Positions 1-5,389 of a stretch of 5,389 nt of DNA are shown here, one piece after another. A program made the position numbers and the translations under genes. The stretch comes from Burkholderiales bacterium. GTDB taxonomy: Bacteria; Pseudomonadota; Gammaproteobacteria; Burkholderiales; Burkholderiaceae_D. The first letter of the stretch is position 1, and every line of letters begins with the position of its first letter. The notes beneath the pieces were generated by a model, which was not told the origin of the DNA, searched no databases, and was given only the letters and a program-made list of their open reading frames with translations. The stretch lies in NCBI GenBank assembly GCA_028868455.1, contig JAGWUK010000250.1, positions 1 to 5,389 of the forward strand, in the 5' to 3' direction.

Positions 1-15
1 ACTGGTAACGGTTAC

Positions 16-666
16 GTGTGAAGCTCTTCTGACAATGTATCTCCCTGTGATTTGGGTATGCTTATATCGCGAGATGAAGTATAGATACTCCGAGCAGTAA
101 CGGGGTTGAGAGGCTAGGCTGGCTGGTAGGGGTAATGTAAGTGAACTGTTGTTAAACTTCGTAACTATGGAGATGCCAAAACTGCTGTCAGGCATTAACC
201 AAAAGGTGCATGGTCGGTTATTCTGCTAACGACTCGGAATACGTCGTCATCAGACCATCGGAGAAAAGACAGGCCCTAACCCAGTCGTGTGATAAATAGG
301 GAACGTGGAAAACCCGACTCTCCGCCAATTTCCAGAGTATCTGAAATTGGCAGGTGCCCCGCAAGGGAAACTGTTGGAGGAGCGGGCATGGGAGGATAGA
401 GAAAGCGAATGCCGGGCTGTAATGGTTCGGATAGGGATTCAAGATTTGTCCCGACCTGAAAGGGTGCAGACTTCTATCTGGTCTATCGTCGCAAGACGGC
501 TGACCAACCCTTTACCTTGGATGGGGTGAAGGGTGAGTATCAGGACATGATACTCACCAGACGGATATTTTTACTTGTGGGAGCTATGGACGCTCCCACA
601 AGGAGCGTTATGAGTTTCCACTTGGGAAATTGAAGTTATCTTTCAATTTACAAAGAGGAAAGCAGC
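16..666 (+). ncRNA. Group II intron, 5' ribozyme portion (domains I-III and start of IV), truncated intron
   Basis: This stretch is best read as the catalytic RNA part of a bacterial group II intron, a self-splicing retroelement. Three things support it. It begins with GTGTG at 16-20, fitting the GUGYG 5' splice-site consensus. It has about 650 bases of stem-rich sequence with no convincing gene. It is followed directly by an intron-type reverse transcriptase on the same strand, where domain IV normally holds the ORF. Clear stems include 324-332 with 343-351 (9 bp), 532-541 with 549-558 (10 bp) and 574-584 with 592-602 (11 bp). The protein style suggests a chloroplast-like class intron, but the RNA was not folded and the domain borders are not assigned. 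Domains V and VI and the 3' splice site are absent from the window because the intron is interrupted at 999, so this copy should not splice. The exact 5' end is moderately certain. Confidence 0.72.
532..602 (+). other. Two strong tandem hairpins in the intron RNA
   Basis: Two perfect stems lie 15 bases apart. The first pairs 532-541 with 549-558 (10 bp, 7-base loop). The second pairs 574-584 with 592-602 (11 bp, 7-base loop). Neither is followed by a T-run, so they are not intrinsic terminators. Their place just before the reverse transcriptase start fits intron RNA helices at the domain II/III/IV boundary; which domain each belongs to is not resolved here. Confidence 0.6.
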
Positions 667-999
667 ATGAGAGTGCATATCCATACGGATGTGTCTGCGC
701 TTTCGCATGTTCCACAAGATTGGCACGCCATAAGTTGGCGGCAGGTCGAGAGAAATGTGAAAGGGATGCAGATGCGCATTGCGAAGGCTACACGGGAAGG
801 CAAATGGCGCAAGGTGAAAGCCCTGCAACGAATGCTGACCCGCACGCTTTCTGCAAAATTATTAGCAGTAAGACGTGTTACTGAGAATCAAGGTAAACGT
901 ACAGCGGGTGTAGATGGTGAGTTATGGGAGTCACCTGAAACGAAATGGTCGGCAGTTAATAGGATGAAGCTGCGTGGATATAGCCCCTCTGCTCTGCGG
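667..999 (+). pseudogene. ltrA: Group II intron reverse transcriptase/maturase, N-terminal fragment
   Basis: In the intact family this protein is a reverse transcriptase and maturase, bound to the intron RNA, that promotes splicing and target-primed integration. Here only the first 111 residues remain. They cover the N-terminal RVT_N-type region: WHAISWRQVERNV at about 19-31, a basic stretch KATREGKWRKVKALQRML at 40-57, and the hallmark VTENQGKRTAGVDGE at 71-85, then KLRGYSPSALR leading to the break. Intact relatives continue with a stretch like RVYIPK and several hundred residues holding the YADD catalytic motif, maturase and often HNH domains, all missing. The ATG at 667 follows an AGAGGA-type ribosome site at 654-659. 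Residue 111 is the last intron-encoded codon; the frame then runs about 40 codons into the left end of the insertion sequence and stops at 1120-1122. With no catalytic residues it cannot be functional. Confidence 0.9.
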
Positions 1000-1018
1000 C
1001 TGAGGTTTACCCACAAAT
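1000..1018 (+). repeat. Left terminal inverted repeat of the IS
   Basis: This 19-bp end, CTGAGGTTTACCCACAAAT, pairs with the right end at 16 of 19 positions, including the first 14 bases without a mismatch. It lies 13 bases beyond the transposase stop codon, so there is almost no spare DNA at this end. Confidence 0.88.
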
Positions 1019-1031
1019 GTAGCGGCGGCGA

Positions 1032-2411
1032 TCACTCGTTCTGTCTAAATATTCGATACATCTCGGTAATCTCGTGCAGGGTAAAGAAGCCGCGCCAGAT
1101 GGCGGTTGGGCCGGGTGGATGATCATGCTTGCGATTGAGATAGCCGCCGAGCTTGGCGATCCACAGCACGACCTGAGCCAACGACGGCGGTTCGGCGGGT
1201 GCTTTGGTGGTGCTGTGCATGCGACAGTACAATGCGCGCCACTCGATCGGCTGCAGTAATACTTCGCATGACAAGTTGCCGTCTAACCGGGCGAGCAACG
1301 TCGCATACAGGATACGCCAGCCGATCACAGCAAACAGAGCGGTAGCACGGACGAAGCGATCTAGGTTGCCAAATTGCCGGGCCTCAACGCGACAACCGCT
1401 CTTCAGTACTCTGTGCCACGATTCAATGGTCCAACGCCGCGCATACCACGCCAGACGTTCAAGCGCTTCGGCGAGGGTGTGCGTGGGCACCGAACTGAGC
1501 AGCAGCCACTCGAGCGGCTCGATGCCTTCGGTCGCGCCAGACTCGAGCGCGTGGATGGCGAACACTTCGACATCCGGTAGTTTCTCGCTGCGACGCGCCC
1601 GCGGTGGTCGCAGCCGTACGGGAATGCAACGCACAGTCAGTCGCGCGGTGCGTGCCAGCCTTTTCGCATTAGCCGGTACCTGCAACTCGGACTGACCCAA
1701 CACCGGCGAGGCTAAAACGGTTTGCCATAGATATTGCTCATCATGGGCGACGCATCGATTCCAGGACGCGCGAACCAACCAATCGACGCCGGCGGGCCGT
1801 TCGGCTATAAATACATCGTAGATGTCGCCTTCGCGATCACTTACACCGATGATCTGTGTATTCGGACAGTGTCCCTTGAGCGCACCAAGATGCTCACTAC
1901 CCTCAAGCCACTTTACGCTCTCCTTTTGGCCGATGCTGCGTTGTTTGCGTTGGTGTTTCTTGCCAAACGCCTCCGGCGGGCGCACCCAGGTTTTCATGCC
2001 CAGCACGCCCAGAGGCAAGCCCTCTGGCGTAAGTGCCAGCAGGCTATGCATCAGAAAGCCGCGTTCCTTACCGCCAGAGCCATATCCCAAGCCTTCGGTC
2101 GCGGGAAGATGCGTGAGGTTGAACTCGGTTGTATCCTGCGCCGCTAGTACGACCGGCACCTGCCGCATGCGGCTCAGCGTTTGCCCGATATGCGGGCTCA
2201 ATACACCATCGGTGTCAACCTTCGGATTGTCGAAGAAGCGATAGGCAGCCTTCAGTTCGGCTCCCTCGAACGATTGGGGAAACGAACACTGCGGCGTCTG
2301 CGATAGTTGGCGCGCAAGCGCGACCAAGCGTTGCGTCAGGCGCGCATCACCCAGCTCAGCGGCACCAAATTCGTCACTCGCCCAATCATCAGGTTCATTC
2401 GTGTCAGACAA
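1032..2411 (-). CDS. IS4-family (Tn5-like) DDE transposase
   Basis: The protein cuts and pastes the insertion sequence by binding its 19-bp ends. At 459 residues it is close to Tn5 transposase (476) and has the same layout: an N-terminal DNA-binding region (DDWASDEFGAAELGDARL at 8-25, AAYRFFDNP at 55-63), a DDE catalytic core, and a C-terminal region ending in a Tn5-like IAKLGGYLNRK at 418-428. The catalytic triad is visible: D93 in AQDTTEFN, D192 in GVSDREGDIYD, and E330 within the Y-R-E-K signature (Y323, R326, E330, K337), spaced as in Tn5. No frameshift or stop interrupts it, so it is probably active. The start is odd: the frame opens with TTG, preceded by a TAA stop three codons upstream, with no ATG near the conserved N-terminus and only a weak ribosome site. 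Poor initiation would fit the low expression typical of transposases. The stop lies just inside the left end. Confidence 0.93.
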   Translation of the reverse strand: MSDTNEPDDWASDEFGAAELGDARLTQRLVALARQLSQTPQCSFPQSFEGAELKAAYRFFDNPKVDTDGVLSPHIGQTLSRMRQVPVVLAAQDTTEFNLTHLPATEGLGYGSGGKERGFLMHSLLALTPEGLPLGVLGMKTWVRPPEAFGKKHQRKQRSIGQKESVKWLEGSEHLGALKGHCPNTQIIGVSDREGDIYDVFIAERPAGVDWLVRASWNRCVAHDEQYLWQTVLASPVLGQSELQVPANAKRLARTARLTVRCIPVRLRPPRARRSEKLPDVEVFAIHALESGATEGIEPLEWLLLSSVPTHTLAEALERLAWYARRWTIESWHRVLKSGCRVEARQFGNLDRFVRATALFAVIGWRILYATLLARLDGNLSCEVLLQPIEWRALYCRMHSTTKAPAEPPSLAQVVLWIAKLGGYLNRKHDHPPGPTAIWRGFFTLHEITEMYRIFRQNE

Positions 2412-2419
2412 GATCGTTT

Positions 2420-2446
2420 ATCGCCGCAAAAATGTGTATGGGTAAA
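2420..2446 (-). repeat. Internal copy of the IS end motif, next to the transposase start
   Basis: Read on the minus strand, this segment is TTTACCCA, 11 bases, then GCGGCGAT. The left end of the element has exactly the same two blocks with the same 11-base gap at 1006-1032. The real right end lies 64-82 bases further out (2510-2528) and shares the TTTACCCA block but not the GCGGCGAT block. The copy ends 9 bases before the TTG start codon. It lacks the CTGAGG tip, so it is unlikely to be a cleavable end; a transposase binding site used for self-repression is one inference. Confidence 0.6.
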
Positions 2447-2492
2447 ACGTTAACATCGTCTATCGAAGTTTACAAGTCCGAAAATGGGGAGC

Positions 2493-2513
2493 ATCTCGGC
2501 ATCATGTCGAGAT
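2493..2513 (-). promoter_or_regulatory. Hairpin inside the right end of the IS, upstream of the transposase
   Basis: Bases 2493-2501 pair with 2505-2513 (9 bp with one G-T wobble, 3-base loop). The hairpin lies in the leader region of the transposase and overlaps the innermost bases of the right terminal repeat. Known IS10 and IS50 elements use secondary structure to block translation of transcripts entering from outside. Whether this hairpin does so is inference: it is about 80 bases from the start codon and has no T-run on the minus strand, so it is not a standard terminator. Confidence 0.4.
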
Positions 2514-2528
2514 ATGGGTAAACCTCAG
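2510..2528 (-). repeat. Right terminal inverted repeat of the IS
   Basis: Read inward on the minus strand it is CTGAGGTTTACCCATATCT, identical to the left end for the first 14 bases. It begins one base after the stop codon of the neighbouring DJ-1-like gene. Confidence 0.88.
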
Positions 2529-2529
2529 C

Positions 2530-3126
2530 TTAGAGGTAGGGCGTGATATTTTTCATGCCGCGCACAACGTATTCTTCTTTTTCACCAACCGGAGCCACAT
2601 AGTGCAGCACGCTCCTGGCGGCGTCTTCGCCTTCGGTACGGGCAACGACCCAGGCCGCCAGATAGCTGGAAGCGAGGCAGCCGCCAGCTGTCGCAATATT
2701 CCCTTCGGCAAAAAATGCCTGGTTCAATACTTCGATGCCGGCTTCCTGCACCCAGGGTTTGGTAGTCAGGTCGGTGCAGGCAGGCAAATGTCCGAGCAAA
2801 CCCAGCCTGGCCAACAAATAGGTACCTGAGCACTGCGCACCGATCAATTGGCGCGTCGGGTCCAGGCGTATTCTCGCCATCAGGGCGGCATCCTGCGAAA
2901 CTTCCAGCGTGCGACTACCGCTGCCGATCAAAACCACGTCGGCGCTGGCCGCCTCCTCCAGCATGGATTGCGCCATGACCGTCACGCCATTCATAGACGT
3001 CACCGTCGCTGTCGGGCAGCACAGCGTGACACGCCAGTCGGGCTTTTTAATACGGTTGAGCAAACCGAGCGCAATAATAGAATCAAGCTCGTTAAAACCG
3101 TCGAAAGTAAGAATCGCAATATGCAT
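2530..3126 (-). CDS. DJ-1/PfpI family protein (class I glutamine amidotransferase-like fold)
   Basis: The superfamily includes isonitrile hydratases, glyoxalase/chaperone-like proteins and proteases; the substrate here cannot be told. The 198-residue length is normal for a single-domain member. Visible landmarks are the N-terminal strand MHIAILTFDGFNELD (1-15) with the conserved acidic E13, VVLIGSG at 64-70, the nucleophile elbow AQCSGTYLLARLGLL (97-111) with candidate catalytic C99, ACTDLTTKPW at 116-125, and TAGGCLASSYLAAW at 146-159. No signal peptide is seen, so it is probably cytoplasmic. The ATG at 3124-3126 is preceded by a weak GGA at about 7 bases. The C-terminus (APVGEKEEYVVRGMKNITPYL) looks natural, so the gene seems complete, although its TAA stop is separated from the insertion sequence by one base. 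It is divergent from the small membrane protein gene. Its transcripts would run into the transposase, which is on the same strand. Confidence 0.88.
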   Translation of the reverse strand: MHIAILTFDGFNELDSIIALGLLNRIKKPDWRVTLCCPTATVTSMNGVTVMAQSMLEEAASADVVLIGSGSRTLEVSQDAALMARIRLDPTRQLIGAQCSGTYLLARLGLLGHLPACTDLTTKPWVQEAGIEVLNQAFFAEGNIATAGGCLASSYLAAWVVARTEGEDAARSVLHYVAPVGEKEEYVVRGMKNITPYL

Positions 3127-3170
3127 ACATTTTCCGTCAATGAGTGTTTGCTAAATCTGGCGCGCTGTGG

Positions 3171-3211
3171 CCAAGTCTATAAAATGCAATATATTGCTAA
3201 AATAGACAAGG
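3171..3211. promoter_or_regulatory. AT-rich dyad in the divergent intergenic region, candidate operator
   Basis: A perfect 12-bp palindrome, GCAATATATTGC (3186-3197), is flanked by inverted arms: GTCTAT at 3175-3180 and ATAGAC at 3202-3207. The arms extend imperfectly to CC at 3171 and GG at 3211. The arm centre is offset from the palindrome centre by half a base. It sits 45-85 bases upstream of the DJ-1-like start and about 100 bases before the membrane protein start. This is where a regulator of one or both divergent genes would bind. No regulator gene is visible in the window, and I could not settle on clear -35/-10 boxes; TTGTCT (minus strand, 3204-3209) is a possible -35. Confidence 0.4.
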
Positions 3212-3310
3212 TTTTTTTCAGCATCTCACACGCCAAACGATCGGACCGACAGAATTAGTCGATACTTTACGCGCTAGCGTTTTTTTGTTGACCAAGAAAG
3301 AGAGTGAACG

Positions 3311-3562
3311 ATGTCCTACGAACAGAAATACTGGTTCCCGGCAAAGCGTTACGGCTGGGGCTGGGGAATTCCGACTTGCTGGCAAGGCTGGCTGGTACTC
3401 GGCGGTTTCATTGCATTGATTAGCGCGGGTGCCTGGATTTTTCCACCGCACTTGCGCCCAGTCGCCTATCTCTGCTATGTCAGCGCTTTATCGGTCGTGC
3501 TGGTGTTTATTTGCTGGAAAAAAGGTGAGCCGCCTCAATGGCGTTGGGGTGAAAAAGAATAA
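3311..3562 (+). CDS. Small two-span membrane protein of unknown function
   Basis: The 83-residue protein has two hydrophobic spans, about residues 26-44 (GWLVLGGFIALISAGAWIF) and 50-68 (VAYLCYVSALSVVLVFICW), joined by a short PPHLRP turn, so both termini probably face the same side. The N-terminal YWFPAKRYGWGWGIPTCWQGW (7-27) and C-terminal KKGEPPQWRWGEKE are rich in aromatic, glycine and charged residues. I recognise this pattern from small uncharacterised proteobacterial inner-membrane proteins but know no function. The ATG at 3311 follows a purine-rich AAGAAAGAGAG stretch at 3294-3304 that can serve as ribosome site. It stands alone: the upstream gene is divergent and the next gene starts 219 bases downstream. 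Confidence 0.85.
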   Translation: MSYEQKYWFPAKRYGWGWGIPTCWQGWLVLGGFIALISAGAWIFPPHLRPVAYLCYVSALSVVLVFICWKKGEPPQWRWGEKE

Positions 3563-3781
3563 GCAGCGCGCCGCAAAAGCCCGCTGCGGCAATCCGGACT
3601 GACGCAAAATTGCATCGTACAACGACGAACCTAAACGCTGCTGCGGCGGATGTGCGCAGACTTTAGAAATTTAAAAACTGGCATGCCCTGCAGCGCTTAT
3701 TTCATCTGCCTTTGCGGCCAGTCCAGTCTGTAAGCCGCATGGATACTGCGCTCTGGGACGGGTAGTTTTTAAAAATATTTT

Positions 3782-5044
3782 ATGACGATATCCATGCCAA
3801 ACGACAAGCAAATCCAGCGTGACATCCACGCCTTGTACCAGCGCGATTCACGACGCGTGTTTGCCACGCTTGTGCATCTGCTGGGGGATTTCGATCTGGC
3901 AGAAGAAGCCTTGCATGAAGCCTTCACCGCTGCGCTGGAGCAATGGCCGCAGCAAGGCATGCCCGCCAATCCGCAGGCGTGGCTGGTGTCAACGGGACGC
4001 TTCAAGGCGATTGACCATATCCGTCGTCAGGCACGCTTCGATTCGCTCGATCAGCACGACGCCTTGCTACAAAGCCTCAGCGATGGCAAGGCTCCCCATG
4101 ACGATCCTGAAGCCGTCGAAGACGATCGCCTGCGCCTGATCTTCACCTGCTGCCATCCGTCGCTGGCACCGGATGCGCAGATCGCGTTGACGCTGCGCGA
4201 AGTGTGTGGACTCAGCACAGAAGAAATCGCACGCGCCTTTTTGCTGCCGGCGCCAACACTTGCGCAACGCATCGTCCGCGCCAAGGCCAAGATCCGCGAA
4301 GCCCGCATTCCCTTTCAAGTGCCGGAACAAGAAGATTTGCCAGCCCGGCTGCGCAGCGTTCTCAAAGTCATTTATCTGGTCTTTAACGAAGGCTATTCAG
4401 CCTCAGCCGGCAACGACGCCGTGCGTCATGATTTGTCTGCCGAAGCGATCCGGCTTACGCAACTGTTGCAGGAGCTCTTGCCTGAGCCGGAAGTCAGCGG
4501 CCTGCTGGCATTGATGCTGCTGCATGAAGCCCGCCGCCCTGCGCGTACCGATCAACATGGCGATCTGATCCCACTCGAAGAACAAAACCGCCAATTGTGG
4601 AACAGCGCCCTGATACAGCAAGGCGCGCAACTGGTCGAACAAGCGCTGCGTTCGCGCCGCTTTGCCAGCTACACGCTACAAGCGGCGATCTCGGCAGTGC
4701 ATGCCGAAGCGCCGAACTACGACGCCACAGACTGGCGCCAGATCGTCGGTTTGTATGACGCACTGCTGCGCATAGAAAACACCGCTATCGTCGCCTTAAA
4801 CCGTGCCATTGCTGTCGCCATGTGCGACGGCCCGGAGAGCGGTCTTGATCTGGTGGAGCAATTGCTACAACAGCCGGATATGCAGCACTATCACCTCGCG
4901 CATGCGGCGCGCGCCGATTTGTGCCGCCGCATCGGCGACTTGCAACAGGCGCGCCTGTCGTATCAGCAGGCGCTTACATTGACGCAACAGGATCCTGAAC
5001 GCCGCTTTTTGCAACGCCGCCTGAATGCGATTGCGGCGCAGTGA
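3782..5044 (+). CDS. ECF-type RNA polymerase sigma factor with long C-terminal extension (ECF42-like)
   Basis: It would direct RNA polymerase to a small set of promoters. Sigma region 2 spans about residues 18-85 (GDFDLAEEALHEAFTAAL at 35-52; NPQAWLVSTGRFKAIDHIRR at 63-82). Region 4 spans about 113-173, with the helix-turn-helix in LTLREVCGLSTEEIARAFLL (136-155) and PTLAQRIVRAKAKIREAR. The next part (185-290), with LRSVLKVIYLVFNEGYSAS, matches the DUF6596-type extension, and residues 330-410 look like TPR helices (YHLAHAARADLCRRIGDLQQARLSYQQALTL). Typical ECF factors are about 200 residues; 420 residues with this tail is typical of ECF42, where the extension is thought to replace an anti-sigma factor. 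No anti-sigma gene is visible next to it. The frame is closed upstream by TAA at 3770-3772. Neither ATG 3782 nor ATG 3794 has a good ribosome site, so the start is uncertain by 4 codons. The VOC gene downstream is a likely target. Confidence 0.92.
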   Translation: MTISMPNDKQIQRDIHALYQRDSRRVFATLVHLLGDFDLAEEALHEAFTAALEQWPQQGMPANPQAWLVSTGRFKAIDHIRRQARFDSLDQHDALLQSLSDGKAPHDDPEAVEDDRLRLIFTCCHPSLAPDAQIALTLREVCGLSTEEIARAFLLPAPTLAQRIVRAKAKIREARIPFQVPEQEDLPARLRSVLKVIYLVFNEGYSASAGNDAVRHDLSAEAIRLTQLLQELLPEPEVSGLLALMLLHEARRPARTDQHGDLIPLEEQNRQLWNSALIQQGAQLVEQALRSRRFASYTLQAAISAVHAEAPNYDATDWRQIVGLYDALLRIENTAIVALNRAIAVAMCDGPESGLDLVEQLLQQPDMQHYHLAHAARADLCRRIGDLQQARLSYQQALTLTQQDPERRFLQRRLNAIAAQ

Positions 5045-5074
5045 AATACAAGCCTGAAAAAAATTTTCTGCCTT

Positions 5075-5100
5075 TGTCGATTTACCGCTATGCCATTCGA
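5075..5100 (+). promoter_or_regulatory. Candidate ECF42-type promoter for the VOC gene
   Basis: TGTCGA at 5075-5080 is followed after 17 bases by CGA at 5098-5100 and then CTAGTC. As I recall, the ECF42 group uses TGTCGA at -35 and CGA(T)C-like bases at -10, and 17 bases is normal ECF spacing. The site lies just downstream of the sigma gene and about 130-150 bases before the VOC start, implying a leader of roughly 120 bases. I found no second site of this kind upstream of the sigma gene itself. One other TGTCGA (2505-2510) lies inside the insertion sequence end and has no matching gene context. Confidence 0.5.
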
Positions 5101-5228
5101 CTAGTCAATGTGAATCCCTTTCACCACCGGCAAACAGGAAACTGAACGTCACGCGGTACTGACATCGTGATCGCGTGTAAGGCAGTTTTCGAAGCCGATT
5201 GTTAACTGAAGCAAACAGGAGAAATACC

Positions 5229-5389
5229 ATGCCCCATCCGATCGCCTATCTGTCATTCAACGGTAACTGCAAAGAAGCCATGCATTTTTATGAACACGTA
5301 CTTCAAGGAAAAATCGAACTGATGATGACGGGCGGCGCTTCGCCAATGGCCGCGCAAATGCCGCCTGACTTTGCCGACAAGATCATCCA
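5229..5389 (+). CDS. VOC/PhnB-like (glyoxalase-fold) protein, 5' part only
   Basis: The first 53 residues are present and the gene runs off the right edge. The start, MPHPIAYLSFNGNCKEAMHFY, followed by a YEHVLQGKIELMM strand, is the first beta-alpha-beta unit of the vicinal oxygen chelate fold. It resembles PhnB/YdcF-type '3-demethylubiquinone methyltransferase-like' proteins (compare PYLSFAGNC in E. coli PhnB). These are soluble proteins of mostly unknown reaction; metal ligands cannot be judged from this fragment. An AGGAG ribosome site (5217-5221) is 7 bases before the ATG, far stronger than that of the sigma gene. VOC and YCII/DGPF proteins are common partners of ECF42-like sigma factors, so co-regulation with the upstream sigma gene is likely. 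Confidence 0.85.
   Translation, partial: MPHPIAYLSFNGNCKEAMHFYEHVLQGKIELMMTGGASPMAAQMPPDFADKII

Larger units (their letters stand above)
1000..2528 (-). mobile_element. IS4-family insertion sequence, IS50/Tn5 group, apparently complete
   Basis: The element is about 1529 bp, bounded by 19-bp ends and carrying one transposase on the minus strand. The left end (1000-1018) reads CTGAGGTTTACCCACAAAT; the right end, read inward, is CTGAGGTTTACCCATATCT, agreeing at 16 of 19 positions. The left end also matches the Tn5 outside end as I remember it at 13 of 19 positions, including the CTGA tip and the TTA and CACAA blocks, which supports the family call and fixes the borders. Tn5-type elements normally create a 9-bp target duplication, but 991-999 (GCTCTGCGG) and 2529-2537 (CTTAGAGGT) differ. 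It interrupts the intron reverse transcriptase on the left and abuts the stop codon of the DJ-1-like gene on the right. I cannot name the specific element. Confidence 0.9.

Noticed and set aside
305..529. 74-codon open frame within the intron RNA
   Set aside because: No ribosome site, no recognisable protein features, and it overlaps structured intron RNA including the 324-351 stem.
667..999. Retron or diversity-generating or defence reverse transcriptase
   Set aside because: The VTENQGKRTAGVDGE signature and the preceding RNA are those of a group II intron protein; no template/variable repeats or msr/msd-like region are present.
1204..2244. Several long open frames on the plus strand opposite the transposase
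   Set aside because: They are antisense shadows of a clear full-length DDE transposase and have no family features or ribosome sites.
3272..3286. CGCTAGCG followed by seven T as a terminator
   Set aside because: The 8-bp palindrome has no loop, so it cannot form a proper terminator hairpin; it is also upstream of a plus-strand gene rather than after one.
3570..3590. Hairpin after the small membrane protein gene as an intrinsic terminator
   Set aside because: The stem (3570-3575 with 3585-3590) is only 6 bp, has a competing pairing (3564-3569 with 3582-3587), and no T-run follows.
4051..4763. Minus-strand open frames within the sigma factor gene
   Set aside because: They are antisense shadows in a GC-rich coding region with no independent support.

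Overview
The window looks like a betaproteobacterial chromosome segment. The protein styles (a small double-membrane-span protein, an ECF42-like sigma factor, a DJ-1/PfpI protein) and the moderate-to-high GC of the right half remind me of Oxalobacteraceae such as Herminiimonas, Collimonas or Janthinobacterium. That placement is an impression from sequence style; no database comparison was made.

The left half (1-2528) is mobile DNA. Bases 16-999 are the 5' part of a group II intron. It has a GTGTG 5' end, about 640 bases of structured RNA sequence, and then the start of its reverse transcriptase/maturase. The reverse transcriptase is cut after residue 111 by a complete IS4-family, Tn5/IS50-type insertion sequence at 1000-2528. 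This element has 19-bp ends that match each other at 16 of 19 positions, and one intact 459-residue DDE transposase on the minus strand. No 9-bp target duplication flanks it. To its right lies an unrelated chromosomal gene, not the rest of the intron, so the left and right flanks were probably joined by a deletion or by recombination between insertion sequence copies.

The right half (2529-5389) is ordinary chromosomal sequence. A DJ-1/PfpI-family gene (minus strand) ends one base from the insertion sequence, and its transcription points into the transposase. It is divergent from a small two-span membrane protein gene (3311-3562, plus strand); a 12-bp palindrome inside a roughly 41-bp imperfect dyad lies between them. 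Next comes a 420-residue sigma factor with ECF regions 2 and 4 followed by a long C-terminal extension (ECF42-like architecture). After a 184-bp gap a VOC/PhnB-like gene begins and runs off the window. The gap contains TGTCGA, 17 bases, then CGA, which resembles the promoter motif I recall for ECF42 sigma factors. The simplest reading is that the sigma factor drives the VOC gene and whatever follows it.

I do not see a clearly new system. The observations most worth checking are the candidate sigma-dependent promoter, the third transposase-end-like site just upstream of the transposase start, the missing target duplication at the insertion sequence junctions, and the dyad in the divergent intergenic region.
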